Assembly (NCBI RefSeq): GCF_003096655.1
Contig: NZ_QEKQ01000008.1
Span: 124,001 to 188,000, forward strand
Source: Tamilnaduibacter salinus
GTDB lineage: Bacteria > Pseudomonadota > Gammaproteobacteria > Pseudomonadales > Oleiphilaceae
Direction: 5' to 3'
Length of the DNA stretch: 64,000 bases
The notes below the pieces were generated by a model that saw nothing but the letters and a program-made list of their open reading frames with translations, made no database searches and had not been told where the DNA came from. Positions 1 to 9,392 of the stretch are shown piece after piece. How positions within the stretch are numbered: the stretch's first letter is position 1; each line of letters starts with the position of its first letter. The position numbers and the translations under genes are program-made.

Positions 1-1138
1 GTCGGACAACGCGTCCGGCGGCACCGCGTTGCGCTCCGCCAGTCTCTCGGTGGGGCAGTTCGTGGCGGGAGATCTCTCGTTCGAGCGGCTTGGCATCGAA
101 GCGGAGCGTTTGTCAGAGTCCTGGGAGCTGGCACTGTCCGGTCCGGACATGAGCGGGACCATCTCGATACCGGATGGCCCGTCGGAAGCCGTCGATGCCC
201 GGTTCGACCGATTGGCGCTGAGCGCCGGGGATGATGCCAGCCGGGCCTCGGCAACTGAGGATGACACCATGCCCCGGTTTTTGGCGCTGTCCGTCGCCGA
301 CTGGCCGGATGTCGACCTGACGGTTGAGCAGTTGCAGCAGGGGAGTCGGAACATGGGGCGCTGGTCGTTGCAGATGCGTACCGGGACGGACCAGCTGACG
401 ATTGATCCGCTGACCGTACGGACCGGTTCCATGGCGTTCGAGGGGGAGCTGTCCTGGGCGCTGTCGTCAGACCGGATGCACGAAAGTACACGGCTCGACG
501 GTCGCTTCAGCGGTGAGAACCTGGCGGACCTGAGCGCCTGGATTGACGGCAGTATTCCGGTGCGCAGCGAGAAAACCCGCGCGGAACTCCGTCTGAACTG
601 GCCCGGAGGGCCCGCGGATCTTGATGTTGCGGAGCTTGGGGGAGATCTGAGTTTTCGCCTTGAGAACGGGGCGATCCTGGAGCAGGGCAACACCGCCCAG
701 ATGTTCCGCGTCTTTGGCATTCTGAACTCTGACACGCTCTGGCGGCGGTTGCAGCTGGACTTTTCGGATCTCTATGAAGCGGGCGTGACGTTTGATGCCA
801 TGTCCGGCAAGGCGCTGATCCGTGGTGGGGAACTGACCTGGCAGCCGGAAATGCAGATTGCCGGGCCCTCCGGCGCATTCCGTCTGACCGGCCGGACGGA
901 TCTGGCCACCGAGGCGCTGGACATGGAGCTGGTGGTCGTCCTGCCGCTGACCCAGAACCTGCCTCTGGCGGCGGTGCTTATGGGCGCGTCCGCTCCGATC
1001 GGTGGTGCCCTGTTCGTTCTTGATAAACTGTTGGGGGATCCGTTAAGCAAGCTGACCAGCGCAACTTACTCGGTTCAGGGCACCTGGGATCAGCCCCGGG
1101 TGAACATGAAGACGGTGTTCGACACAGGTGGGGAGTGA
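1..1138 (+). CDS. yhdP: YhdP/AsmA-like protein, C-terminal part (5' truncated by window edge)
   Basis: The frame is open from base 2 to the stop at 1136-1138 with no start required inside the window, so this is the last 378 residues of a much longer protein. The sequence shows the amphipathic beta-strand pattern of the AsmA-like C-terminal domain (stretches such as GRFSGENLADLSAWIDGSIP and a late hydrophobic segment PLTQNLPLAAVLMGASAPIG). YhdP proteins (around 1,270 aa) span from inner membrane to outer membrane and help move phospholipids outward. The stop is one base before the start of the nitrilase gene, an order (yhdP-nit) conserved in pseudomonads. Family call is good; the N-terminal anchor cannot be seen. 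Confidence 0.8.
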   Translation, partial: SDNASGGTALRSASLSVGQFVAGDLSFERLGIEAERLSESWELALSGPDMSGTISIPDGPSEAVDARFDRLALSAGDDASRASATEDDTMPRFLALSVADWPDVDLTVEQLQQGSRNMGRWSLQMRTGTDQLTIDPLTVRTGSMAFEGELSWALSSDRMHESTRLDGRFSGENLADLSAWIDGSIPVRSEKTRAELRLNWPGGPADLDVAELGGDLSFRLENGAILEQGNTAQMFRVFGILNSDTLWRRLQLDFSDLYEAGVTFDAMSGKALIRGGELTWQPEMQIAGPSGAFRLTGRTDLATEALDMELVVVLPLTQNLPLAAVLMGASAPIGGALFVLDKLLGDPLSKLTSATYSVQGTWDQPRVNMKTVFDTGGE

Positions 1139-1139
1139 T

Positions 1140-1970
1140 ATGAGCGATCAGCGTGTGGCTGTCATCCAGATGGTGAGTGGACACGAACCTGAAACCAACC
1201 TCGCCGACGCCAGCCGCCAGCTGGAACAAGCCCGCGATGCGGGTGCCCGGGTGGCCGTGCTGCCGGAGAATTTTGCGGTGCTGAGCACACGTCAGATGCT
1301 GGAACGGGGCCAGTCGGAGATCTCACCCGATGGCCCAATCCGGCACTTCCTGGCGAGCGAGAGCCGTCGTCTGGGACTCTGGATTGTGGGTGGGTCGCTG
1401 CCCGCCGCTGTGCGGCCCGACGGCAGCCCGATTGAGGACCGGGTCCGGGCGGCTTGTTTCGTGTTTGATGACAAGGGACAGGAAGTGGCTCGCTACGACA
1501 AGATCCACCTCTTCGATGCGGAAGTGTCGGATGCGCAGGGCCGTTACCGCGAGTCGGACACGTTTGAGCCGGGGGAGTCGGTGGAAGTCATCGATACCCC
1601 GGTCGGGCGCCTTGGGCTGGCGATCTGCTACGACCTGCGTTTTCCAGAGCTGTTCCGGGCATTGCGGGAACGGGGTGCGGAGTGGGTGACCCTTCCCAGC
1701 GCCTTCACCTATCAGACCGGCTTCGCCCACTGGCACCCGCTGATCCGGGCCCGGGCCATCGAGAATCAGGTGTGGATGGTCGCCCCGGACCAGGGGGGCT
1801 GGCACTCCAGCAAGCGTCGGACCTATGGTCACTCGATGATCGTGGACCCCTGGGGTGCCGTCATTGCTGAGGCCGACGAGGGCCCGGACATCCGAACGGC
1901 CGATCTCGATCCACAGACCCTGGCCGGGTTGCGCGAGCGCATGCCGGTGTGGGGGCACCGGCGTTTGTAG
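1140..1970 (+). CDS. Carbon-nitrogen hydrolase (Nit/omega-amidase type)
   Basis: A 276-aa nitrilase-superfamily amidase. The catalytic triad is visible: Glu43 in LPENFAVL, Lys121 in YDKIHLFD and Cys163 in AICYDLRFPEL. Enzymes of this branch hydrolyse small amides; the Nit1/Nit2 relatives deaminate alpha-keto-acid amides or repair deaminated glutathione, and the substrate cannot be decided from sequence. The ATG at 1140 is preceded by GGGGAG and lies one base after the yhdP stop, so the two are probably co-transcribed. In Pseudomonas the next genes are tldD, yjgA and pmbA; here tldD is absent and an A repeat plus mgtE follow. Confidence 0.88.
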   Translation: MSDQRVAVIQMVSGHEPETNLADASRQLEQARDAGARVAVLPENFAVLSTRQMLERGQSEISPDGPIRHFLASESRRLGLWIVGGSLPAAVRPDGSPIEDRVRAACFVFDDKGQEVARYDKIHLFDAEVSDAQGRYRESDTFEPGESVEVIDTPVGRLGLAICYDLRFPELFRALRERGAEWVTLPSAFTYQTGFAHWHPLIRARAIENQVWMVAPDQGGWHSSKRRTYGHSMIVDPWGAVIAEADEGPDIRTADLDPQTLAGLRERMPVWGHRRL

Positions 1971-1983
1971 CAAGAGAGTGTTG

Positions 1984-2130
1984 GCCACGGAAAGACACGG
2001 AAAGCACGGACGAAAAGTCGCAAGTCATAAGCCGCCCTCGTTCTCAGCGCGTGAGAGAAGCTCGATTGTGACGTGCCGTGTCGTTTTTCGCCCGAAGGGC
2101 GTTTCCGTGCTTTCCGTGTTCTTCCGTGGC
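1984..2130 (+). repeat. Family A repeat element, full copy
   Basis: Left arm GCCACGGAAAGACACGGAAA with a third CACGG unit; right arm is its inverted counterpart ending TTCCGTGGC. A GCCCGAAGGGC mini-hairpin sits just inside the right arm and defines the orientation. Lies between the nitrilase gene and the mgtE promoter; no coding content inside. Confidence 0.9.
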
Positions 2131-2189
2131 AGATCGGTATCATTTCCCTCGTCTGCTCACGATTCTTCGCCTATCCGTACAACCAATCA

Positions 2190-2218
2190 TCACCCGGGCT
2201 CGCTAAGTCCGCTATAAT
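2190..2218 (+). promoter_or_regulatory. Candidate mgtE promoter
   Basis: A perfect TATAAT hexamer at 2213-2218 lies 40 bases before the mgtE start. No good -35 hexamer is visible at 17 bases upstream, so the call rests on the -10 box and position. Confidence 0.4.
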
Positions 2219-2258
2219 ACGGGCGTTTCGTCGAAGTCCCCGTGAAGGTGGGTGATCC

Positions 2259-3620
2259 ATGTCCGATATCCTGGAGAAAAGTCAGGCCCGTCAGCGGCTC
2301 CGCACCCTGGGAGAAGCGCTGGACAGTGGCGCGCTGCAACAGGTGGCGCGGATTCTCAATGGTGGCCTGAGTCCCAGTGATATCGCTCACCTGCTGGAAT
2401 CCTCGCCCCCGCGCCAGCGTGCGGTCCTCTGGAACCTGGTAGACAAGGACCTGGAAGGGGATGTCCTTCAGTACCTGAATGACGACATCCGGAGCTATTT
2501 CCTGAGCAAACTGAATGCGCAGGAACTGGCGGCGGTGATTGAGGACTTCGAATCGGACGACCTGGCAGACCTGCTTCAGCAGCTGCCTGATGCGGTGATT
2601 CAGGAAGTCCTGGACACCATGGATGCCCAGGACCGGGAGCGTGTCGAAGAAGTCCTGTCCTACCCGGAGGACACGGCTGGCGGCCTGATGAACACGGACA
2701 CCGTGACGGTGCGTCCGGACATCAGCATTGATGTGGTGCAGCGTTATCTGCGCCGTCACCGGAGCCTGCCGCCCATGACCGACAGCCTGATCGTGGTCAA
2801 CCGCAAGGATGAGTACGTGGGGGTGATGTCGCTGACCCGGATGCTGGTATCGAGCCCGAGCGCGACGGTCCGTGAAATCATGGACACCGATGTGGAACCC
2901 ATTCCCGTGACCATGCCGGACAACCGCGTTGCCACCCTGTTTGAGCGGTACGACCTGATTTCCGCGCCGGTCGTGGGCGATAATGGCAAGCTATTGGGGC
3001 GGATCACCATCGACGACGTCGTTGACGTGATTCGTGAGGATGCCGATCACTCGCTGATGAGCCTGGCCGGTCTCGATGAGGACGAGGACACATTTGCTCC
3101 CATCTTCCGCACCAGTCGGCGTCGCGCCGTGTGGCTGGGTGTGAACGTGGTGACCGCCTTCACCTCAGCCACAGTGATCGGTCTCTTTGAAGGCACCATC
3201 CAGAAAGTGGTGGCGCTCGCGGTTCTGATGCCCATTGTCGCCAGTATGGGCGGCATCGCCGGCAGTCAGACCCTGACGCTGGTGATCCGGGGCATGGCTT
3301 TGGGGCAGATCAGCCGGGACAACCTGCGCTGGCTGTTGAACCGGGAGTTTCTCTCGACCATTCTCAACAGCCTGCTGTTTTCGGTCATTGTTGCCGGGGT
3401 GGCGGTAGCCTGGTTTGGTCAACCCACCATCGGGCTGGTGATCGGGCTGGCGTTGATCATCAACCTATCCATCGCTTCAGTGGTGGGGACGCTGTTGCCG
3501 CTGTTTCTAAAGAAACGCAATATCGATCCGGCTCTGGCCGGCGGGGTGGTGTTGCTGACAGTCACAGACGTGATGGGCTTTCTGTCTTTTCTCGGCCTCG
3601 CGACGATTTTTTATGGATAA
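2259..3620 (+). CDS. mgtE: Magnesium transporter MgtE
   Basis: A 453-aa protein of the usual MgtE length. An acidic helical N-terminal domain (residues ~1-130, repeated LESSPPRQR / LLQQLPDAVIQ motifs) is followed by two CBS domains (~135-260) and a five-helix membrane domain (~285-453) with the family PIVASMGGIAGSQTLTLVIR signature in the first helices. MgtE is a dimeric Mg2+ channel gated by Mg2+ bound between the N and CBS domains. The ATG at 2259 follows AAGGTGGG at good spacing. It interrupts the usual nit-tldD-yjgA order. Very secure. Confidence 0.95.
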   Translation: MSDILEKSQARQRLRTLGEALDSGALQQVARILNGGLSPSDIAHLLESSPPRQRAVLWNLVDKDLEGDVLQYLNDDIRSYFLSKLNAQELAAVIEDFESDDLADLLQQLPDAVIQEVLDTMDAQDRERVEEVLSYPEDTAGGLMNTDTVTVRPDISIDVVQRYLRRHRSLPPMTDSLIVVNRKDEYVGVMSLTRMLVSSPSATVREIMDTDVEPIPVTMPDNRVATLFERYDLISAPVVGDNGKLLGRITIDDVVDVIREDADHSLMSLAGLDEDEDTFAPIFRTSRRRAVWLGVNVVTAFTSATVIGLFEGTIQKVVALAVLMPIVASMGGIAGSQTLTLVIRGMALGQISRDNLRWLLNREFLSTILNSLLFSVIVAGVAVAWFGQPTIGLVIGLALIINLSIASVVGTLLPLFLKKRNIDPALAGGVVLLTVTDVMGFLSFLGLATIFYG

Positions 3621-3629
3621 AAAGACACC

Positions 3630-4166
3630 ATGAGCGACGAACACGATCGCCCGGACGACCCTGAAGAGTCGGGCACGGAATGGGTCAGCAAGACCCAGCG
3701 GAAACGGGATATGGAGGAGTTACAGCGGCTTGGTCGCCGGTTGACCGAGCTGCAGGTGGATCAGGCAGCGGGCATGCCGATGAGCGACCGCTTGCGGGAT
3801 GCCGTCGCCGAGTCCCAGCGGATCCGCAAACGTGAGGCTCGACGTCGCCACCTCCAGTACATCGGCAAACTGATGCGGGAGGAGGAGCACCTCGACGACC
3901 TGATTCGTGGCATCGAAGCACTCGATGCCGGCAGCGCCGAACACACCCGGCGCCACCATCTGGCGGAACGCTGGCGGGAACGGCTGATCGGGGAGGGCAA
4001 TGAGGCGATGAGCGAGTTCATTGCCTACTGCCCGGAGACCGACGTCCAGCACCTGCGCAACCTGGTCCGCAACGCCAAGAAGGAGCGGCAGGACAACAGG
4101 AACATCGGGCAGGCGAAGAAGTTGTTCCGGTATCTGCGGGAGTGCATCGACGAGCAGGAGAACTGA
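3630..4166 (+). CDS. yjgA: Ribosome biogenesis factor YjgA/DarP (DUF615)
   Basis: 178 aa, highly charged, with the family hallmarks: an acidic N-terminus, VSKTQRKRDMEELQRLG, the central basic segment RIRKREARRRHLQYIGKLMR, and a C-terminal helix that includes NAKKERQ. DarP associates with late 50S assembly intermediates in E. coli. It starts nine bases after the mgtE stop and may be co-transcribed with it. In related genomes it lies between tldD and pmbA; neither is here. Confidence 0.92.
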   Translation: MSDEHDRPDDPEESGTEWVSKTQRKRDMEELQRLGRRLTELQVDQAAGMPMSDRLRDAVAESQRIRKREARRRHLQYIGKLMREEEHLDDLIRGIEALDAGSAEHTRRHHLAERWRERLIGEGNEAMSEFIAYCPETDVQHLRNLVRNAKKERQDNRNIGQAKKLFRYLRECIDEQEN

Positions 4167-4174
4167 AGGGGTTG

Positions 4175-4272
4175 GCCACGGAAAGGCACGGAAAACACAG
4201 AAACGCCCTGCGGGCGAACAGTCAGTCGTTGGTTGGGCTGTTTGTTCCGTGCTTTCCGTGTTTTTCCGTGGC
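4175..4272 (-). repeat. Family A repeat element, reverse orientation
   Basis: Arms GCCACGGAAAGGCACGGAAA and TTTCCGTGTTTTTCCGTGGC. The CGCCCTGCGGGCG mini-hairpin is next to the left arm rather than the right, so this copy is flipped relative to most. Sits between convergent yjgA and ptsO. Confidence 0.9.
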
Positions 4273-4293
4273 GACCACAGTCGGTTGCGGGGC

Positions 4294-4563
4294 TTACTCC
4301 CCCTCCCCAAAATAATCGTCAATCAACGCCACCAGCGCCTCCCGGGCCTCCTCCTCATCGTCGCCGTCAATAATCAGGTCGATCTCGGTGCCCTGACTGG
4401 CGGCGAGCATCATGACGGACATGATGCTCTTGCCATCCACAGTCTGCTCGCCCTTGCGGATTTTGACGTCGCTGTTGTATTCCGACGCCGTGCTGACCAG
4501 CTTTGCCGCGGCCCGGGCGTGGAGTCCGAGTTTGTTGATGATGGTGATGGGCGTTTCGATCAT
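4294..4563 (-). CDS. ptsO: HPr-like phosphocarrier NPr of the nitrogen PTS
   Basis: 89 aa, full length for an HPr. The phosphorylated histidine is His16 in KLGLHARAAAK; the Ser46-type segment is GKSIMSVMMLAA. NPr relays phosphate from EI-Ntr to EIIA-Ntr (PtsN), whose gene lies two genes upstream in the same operon. The ATG overlaps the rapZ stop by four bases (ATGA), indicating translational coupling, which rules out longer upstream starts in this frame. Confidence 0.93.
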   Translation of the reverse strand: MIETPITIINKLGLHARAAAKLVSTASEYNSDVKIRKGEQTVDGKSIMSVMMLAASQGTEIDLIIDGDDEEEAREALVALIDDYFGEGE

Positions 4564-5453
4564 GACGAGCCGGTCCCCTGCTGAGTGGTATGCAGGTGGG
4601 GCAGCTCCGTGTGGCGGATCTGGACGTTGCTGTACTGCTGCTCGAAGTGGCGGGCCAACTGATCGCAGACATACACCGAGCGGTGCTGACCGCCGGTGCA
4701 GCCGATCGAAATGGTCATGTAGCTGCGATTGCTGTGCCGGAAGGCCGGTAGCCATTGCTCCATAAACCCGGTCAGGCTCGCCAGCATGTCGGTTGTCGCG
4801 CTCTGCTCCCCCAGAAACTGCTGAATCTCCGGGTCGAGGCCGGTAAACCGTCGGAGACTCTGATGCCAGTAGGGGTTTGGCAGACAACGGACATCGAACA
4901 CATAGTCCGAGTCCAGCGGCACGCCGTGCTTGTAGCCGAAGGACTGGAACAGCAATGCCAGTTCCTGTTCACGGCGCCCGACGATGCGTTGGCGGACCAT
5001 GTCCCGGAGCTCGTACATCGACAGCTCCGTGGTATCAATGTGCAGGTCCGCCAGTCGCGCGATGGGTTCCAGCAGCCGTTTCTCGTGATTGATGGCTTCC
5101 CGGAGCGACGTGCGTTCATCGCTCAGTGGATGCTTGCGTCGGGTGGCGTGAAAACGCTGCAGGAGTGAGGGGTCAGAGGCGTCCAGGAAGATGGTCTCTA
5201 CCTGCATCTCGGACTGCCCCAGGCGCTCGTGAATGGTCTCGAAGTCACTGATCTCATCCGCGAGGTTTCGCGCGTCGATGCTCACGGCAATATGACGGAG
5301 CCGCTTGGGGGAGGCCTGGGCTGCCTGTTCGGTCAGGGGAAACAGCAGCCCGATGGGCAGGTTGTCGATACAGTAATAGCCCAGGTCCTCGAGGACGTGC
5401 AGAGCCGTACTTTTGCCGGAGCCGGAGCGGCCGCTGACGATGATCAGTTTCAT
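4560..5453 (-). CDS. rapZ: RNase adapter protein RapZ
   Basis: 297 aa. Walker A GRSGSGKS at residues 8-15, then the conserved EDLGYYCIDNLP and, in the C-terminal domain, ISIGCTGGQHRSVYV. In enteric bacteria RapZ binds GlcN6P and hands GlmZ sRNA to RNase E, tuning amino-sugar synthesis; in other gammaproteobacteria the role is inferred. Located between ptsN and ptsO, the standard rpoN-operon order. Confidence 0.94.
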   Translation of the reverse strand: MKLIIVSGRSGSGKSTALHVLEDLGYYCIDNLPIGLLFPLTEQAAQASPKRLRHIAVSIDARNLADEISDFETIHERLGQSEMQVETIFLDASDPSLLQRFHATRRKHPLSDERTSLREAINHEKRLLEPIARLADLHIDTTELSMYELRDMVRQRIVGRREQELALLFQSFGYKHGVPLDSDYVFDVRCLPNPYWHQSLRRFTGLDPEIQQFLGEQSATTDMLASLTGFMEQWLPAFRHSNRSYMTISIGCTGGQHRSVYVCDQLARHFEQQYSNVQIRHTELPHLHTTQQGTGSS

Positions 5454-5463
5454 GAGATTCCTC

Positions 5464-5931
5464 TCAGGACGATCGGGTCATTTCGCGATAGAGGCTCTCC
5501 GAGTCTTCGCACTGACGGAGGCGCTCACAGAAGGTGCGATTATTGAAGGTCTCCGCCAGTTGGCTCAGTAACTCCAGATGTTCGCTGGTGGCCTCCCGAG
5601 GCACAATCAGGGTGAACACCAGATCCACGGGCTGATGATCAATGGCGTCGAACGAGATGCCATCCTCAAGGGTCATCAGGACACCGACCACCCGGTCGCA
5701 ATTCTCCAGGCGACAATGGGGAATGGCGATCCCCTCTCCAATGCCCGTGCTGCCGAGGCGCTCCCGGCTGATCAGATTGTTGAAGATCCGCGTGGATTCC
5801 AGTTCCGGGTACTGACGCGCCACGTTCTCGGCGATCAGCTCCAGAATGCGTTTCTTACTGGTCCCGGGCACACCGCACAGGGTGAGCTCCGGGGCCAGGA
5901 TGGACTCAATGGATAAAGAGGTTTCCGTCAT
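5464..5931 (-). CDS. ptsN: PTS IIA-like nitrogen regulatory protein PtsN
   Basis: 155 aa EIIA-Ntr. The active-site histidine is His72 in GIAIPHCRLEN. Its phosphorylation state regulates K+ uptake systems and other targets rather than sugar import. Ten bases separate it from rapZ; upstream lies hpf. The family length and all conserved segments are intact. Confidence 0.94.
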   Translation of the reverse strand: MTETSLSIESILAPELTLCGVPGTSKKRILELIAENVARQYPELESTRIFNNLISRERLGSTGIGEGIAIPHCRLENCDRVVGVLMTLEDGISFDAIDHQPVDLVFTLIVPREATSEHLELLSQLAETFNNRTFCERLRQCEDSESLYREMTRSS

Positions 5932-5960
5932 GAGTGGACTGCAATCCCCTGACAGCGTGT

Positions 5961-6269
5961 TTAGCGACCAGCCGCGCCATGCATGCGATCAACTTTCTTC
6001 TCCTTGTGCTTGAGAATCTGTCGATCCAGCTTATCGATCAGAGCATCGATGGCCGCGTACATGTCGCCGCTTTCGGCCTCGGCGTGAATATCACCACCGA
6101 CCACATGGAAAGTGGCCTCGGCGAATTGACGTTGTTTCTGGACAGCCAGGGTCACCTGGCAGGTGCTGATGTGATCAAAGTGACGTTCGAGCTTCTCGAA
6201 CTTTTCGGAGACGTAATCTTTCAGTGCGGGTGTCAGTTCAACATGGTGACCTGAGATATTGAGTTGCAT
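5961..6269 (-). CDS. hpf: Short ribosome hibernation promoting factor HPF
   Basis: 102 aa: MQLNISGHHVELTPALKDY at the start, then the beta-alpha-beta core typical of S30AE/YfiA proteins, no long-form C-terminal extension. It binds the 30S decoding centre in stationary phase and promotes 100S dimers. The ATG at 6269 is preceded by CAGGAGAAG; a longer frame upstream has no family similarity. The 119-bp gap to rpoN contains a GC-rich inverted repeat (CCGCCGG...CCGGCGG), so partial separation of the transcripts is possible. Confidence 0.92.
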   Translation of the reverse strand: MQLNISGHHVELTPALKDYVSEKFEKLERHFDHISTCQVTLAVQKQRQFAEATFHVVGGDIHAEAESGDMYAAIDALIDKLDRQILKHKEKKVDRMHGAAGR

Positions 6270-6388
6270 ACGCTTCTCCTGTTGTCGAGCGAGCCAGCGC
6301 CGAGTCTGGCCTGCGTCTCCACCGCCGGACCTACCCGGCGGTATTTTCGAGTGCCGGTTCGTCTCACACGAGCCGGCTCCGCACCCCG

Positions 6389-7879
6389 TCAAACGAGACG
6401 CTTACGCTCGTTCGACGGTGGAATATGCATGGCCTCGCGATACTTGGCGACGGTACGCCGTGCCACCTTGATGCCCTGATCTCCGAGCAGAGCCGCAATC
6501 TTGCTGTCGCTGAGAGGCTTCTTTGGCGTTTCCCCGGCCACCAGTTTCTTGATCATGGCACGGATTGCCGTGGACGAACACTCCCCGCCCTCATCCGTGC
6601 TCACGTGGCTGGAGAAGAAGTACTTGAGTTCGAAAATGCCCCGGGGGGTGTGCATGTACTTCTGGGTGGTCACCCGTGAAATGGTGGACTCATGCATCTC
6701 CACGGCCTGGGCAATATCGGAGAGAATGAGCGGCTTCATCGCCTCCTCGCCGTGATCCAGAAAGCCCTGTTGGTGTTCGACGATACGGGTCGCCACCTTC
6801 AAAAGCGTTTCATTACGACTCTGGAGACTCTTGATGAACCACTTGGCCTCCTGCAGCTGATCCCGCAGGTACGTGTTGTCGGAACTGCTGTCTGCCCGGC
6901 GGATCATGGCGGCGTAGGTCGCGTTGACCCGAATGCGCGGGGCAATCTCCGGGTTGAGCTCAACGCGCCAGCGGCCTTTGTCGCGCTTGACGACGACGTC
7001 CGGGACGACGTAATCCGGCTCGCCTGAATCCAGCACGTCGCCCGGGCGCGGATTAAGGGTCTGGATCAGTTCCAGAACGGACCGGAGCTGATCCTCCTTG
7101 AGGCGGCTCCGGCGCAGCAACTGCGTGTAGTCGCGGTTTCCGAGCAGGCTGATGTAGTGACTGACCACGCGCTGAGCCTGGCCGAGCCAGGGGGTCTCCG
7201 GCGGAAGCTGGTTGAGCTGGATCATCAGGCATTCCTGAAGATCCCGGGCATAGACGCCAGCGGGATCAAAATGCTGGAGCCGGCGCAGCACCGCCTCGAC
7301 CTCATCCAGCTCGAGTGGGTCCTCGTCCTCCTCATTCGTCAGGCCGGAATGGATCTCTTCCAGCGGCATGGTGAGGTAGCCATGAGAGTCCACAGCGTCC
7401 GTTAACGCGTGAGCGATGGCGCGATCCCGCTCGGACATGGGGGTCAGGTTGAGCTGCCAGTGCAGATGGTCCTGGAGCGTCTCGCTGACCGAGTTGCGGG
7501 ATTCGAAATCGGTGTCGTCGTCCTCGGCCCGGGGGGCGGGCGCCGGTGCCGATTGATAGATGTCGTCCCAGGCCGTGTCAACCGGCAGGTCATCGGGAAT
7601 CTCACTGCTGCTGTCACCGGCAGAGGCGGTTGGCTCGGGAGCGTCGTCCCAGTCGCTCTCGTTGTCCGATGAGTCGTCGTTGCGATCCGTGTCCTCGCTG
7701 GCGGCATCGGCCTCATCGTCCTCGCCATTCTCCAGCATGGGGTTGGATTCTAGCGCCTGTTGAATCTCCTGCTGAAGATCCAGCGTGGACAGCTGTAACA
7801 GGCGGATGGCCTGTTGCAGCTGGGGCGTCATGGTGAGTTGTTGGCCCAGCTTCAGCTGTAAAGACGCTTTCATTACCAT
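6389..7879 (-). CDS. rpoN: RNA polymerase sigma-54 factor
   Basis: 496 aa. Glutamine/leucine-rich region I ([19 protein letters not shown]), a long acidic region II (about residues 54-115, Asp/Glu/Ser rich), the core-binding and HTH domains, and the RpoN box [10 protein letters not shown] at ~473-482. An ATG at 7879 has AGGA eight bases upstream; the ATG two codons later (7873) is the one matching the E. coli start, so the start is uncertain by two residues. A sigma-54 site precedes pilA in this same window. Confidence 0.96.
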   Translation of the reverse strand: MVMKASLQLKLGQQLTMTPQLQQAIRLLQLSTLDLQQEIQQALESNPMLENGEDDEADAASEDTDRNDDSSDNESDWDDAPEPTASAGDSSSEIPDDLPVDTAWDDIYQSAPAPAPRAEDDDTDFESRNSVSETLQDHLHWQLNLTPMSERDRAIAHALTDAVDSHGYLTMPLEEIHSGLTNEEDEDPLELDEVEAVLRRLQHFDPAGVYARDLQECLMIQLNQLPPETPWLGQAQRVVSHYISLLGNRDYTQLLRRSRLKEDQLRSVLELIQTLNPRPGDVLDSGEPDYVVPDVVVKRDKGRWRVELNPEIAPRIRVNATYAAMIRRADSSSDNTYLRDQLQEAKWFIKSLQSRNETLLKVATRIVEHQQGFLDHGEEAMKPLILSDIAQAVEMHESTISRVTTQKYMHTPRGIFELKYFFSSHVSTDEGGECSSTAIRAMIKKLVAGETPKKPLSDSKIAALLGDQGIKVARRTVAKYREAMHIPPSNERKRLV

Positions 7880-8118
7880 CTATCAGGTCCTGACAGTTCT
7901 ATGGAGCTTTGTGTCTCGTCTGATCAAAAAATTGACCGGGCGGAAGACGCAAGGTCCCTGTACCGCATGAGCTTTCATGGAAATCCGCGCCGGAAAATGG
8001 GCGCGGCAAGCAAAATCTTTGCCGAAGTCTACTGGCATGGCCACCCCAATGACAATATCTGCACTGTCAGTCTAGTCATTTGTGTCCAATCTGGCGATTC
8101 AAGACCCCGCCTGAGACA

Positions 8119-8844
8119 TCACAACCGGAACTCATCACCCAGGTAGACATCCTTGACCTGCTGGTTGGCAAGAATGTCGTCGGCTGCCCCGGAGGCAATA
8201 ATATGGCCCTCGCTGACGATGTAGGCGTTTTCGCAGATATCCAGCGTTTCACGGACGTTATGATCCGTGATCAACACGCCAATGCCCTTGTCTCGCAGGT
8301 GGCGGATGATCTGCTTGATATCGCTGACCGAAATCGGGTCCACACCCGCGAACGGTTCGTCCAGCAGGATGAACGCCGGTTCCGTGGCCAATGCCCGGGC
8401 GATTTCCACGCGCCGCCGCTCGCCGCCGGACAGGGCCATTCCCAGGCTGTCCCGGATGTGGGTGATATGAAACTCCTGTAACAGGCTTTCCAGCTTCTCG
8501 TCCCGGTCCCGTCGTTTGAGGTCCTTGCGGGTTTCAAGAATGGCCATGATGTTGTCCCGTACGCTCAGCTTGCGGAAGACCGACGCTTCCTGAGGCAGGT
8601 AGCCAATGCCGGCCCGGGCGCGGCCATGCATGGAGTAGGCGGTCAGGTCCCGGTCATCAATCCGGACCCGACCCTGATCCGCCGGAACCAGTCCAACGAT
8701 CATGTAGAAACAGGTGGTCTTGCCTGCGCCGTTGGGGCCGAGAAGCCCAACGATTTCGCCGCTGCGGATCTCCAGGGACACGTCCTTGACCACACTGATA
8801 TGCTTGTAGCTCTTTGCCAGATTGCTCGCACGCAGGACCGCCAT
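8119..8844 (-). CDS. lptB: LPS export ABC transporter ATP-binding protein LptB
   Basis: 241 aa. Walker A GPNGAGKT (36-43), signature [10 protein letters not shown], Walker [14 protein letters not shown] and the H-loop ITDHN. LptB dimers power LPS extraction by LptFG and transit via LptC-LptA. Start overlaps lptA stop by one base. The 239-bp gap to rpoN has no other gene and probably carries the rpoN promoter. Confidence 0.95.
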   Translation of the reverse strand: MAVLRASNLAKSYKHISVVKDVSLEIRSGEIVGLLGPNGAGKTTCFYMIVGLVPADQGRVRIDDRDLTAYSMHGRARAGIGYLPQEASVFRKLSVRDNIMAILETRKDLKRRDRDEKLESLLQEFHITHIRDSLGMALSGGERRRVEIARALATEPAFILLDEPFAGVDPISVSDIKQIIRHLRDKGIGVLITDHNVRETLDICENAYIVSEGHIIASGAADDILANQQVKDVYLGDEFRL

Positions 8845-9392
8845 CAGCGATTGTCCCCGCTCTGGTTGCCCGGCTGGATAATCATCTCCACGCGCCCGTC
8901 CGGATTGGTGTCGCTGCCGGTGGCGGTGACCACCCGTTTGGCCGTGTCGTAATCAATGCGTTCACCGCGGAACACATTGCCGGCCTGGCGAATGACGGCC
9001 TGTTGGCGCAGGAGGATGCGGTTGTCCCCCGCCGAATAGATGATGACGTGGGCTTCGGCATCCGTTTTCGGGCGGTCATTGCGGGCGGGCTGGGTGTAGT
9101 GGGCGGGCTCGCCGGTCGCCTCAATCTGTTTCAGGACACCGTCTTGGCGATGCAGGACCACTTTCTCTGCCGTTAGTGTCGTTTCGTTCTGGCGAACGAT
9201 GACATTGCCCGTGTATGTCGCTTCGCCAGCGCCTTCGTCGATCCGGGCATGGTCGGCGTTCACCCGGATCGGCGCGTCCGATTGCAGATCGAAGGCACCG
9301 GCGAGGGCGGGCATCATCAGGCCGAGCAGGGCGATAAGAAGTCGGGCCCCGACGCGCGGGAATGGGTCATGGCGATGACGAGCGGAGGTCAT
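8844..9392 (-). CDS. lptA: Periplasmic LPS transport protein LptA
   Basis: 182 aa with a signal peptide (hydrophobic [16 protein letters not shown], cleavage likely after AGA) followed by the OstA/LptA beta-jellyroll repeats ([35 protein letters not shown]). LptA forms the bridge carrying LPS across the periplasm. The ATG at 9392 has AGGACG just upstream and lies inside the lptC 3' end (26-bp overlap). Confidence 0.92.
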   Translation of the reverse strand: MTSARHRHDPFPRVGARLLIALLGLMMPALAGAFDLQSDAPIRVNADHARIDEGAGEATYTGNVIVRQNETTLTAEKVVLHRQDGVLKQIEATGEPAHYTQPARNDRPKTDAEAHVIIYSAGDNRILLRQQAVIRQAGNVFRGERIDYDTAKRVVTATGSDTNPDGRVEMIIQPGNQSGDNR

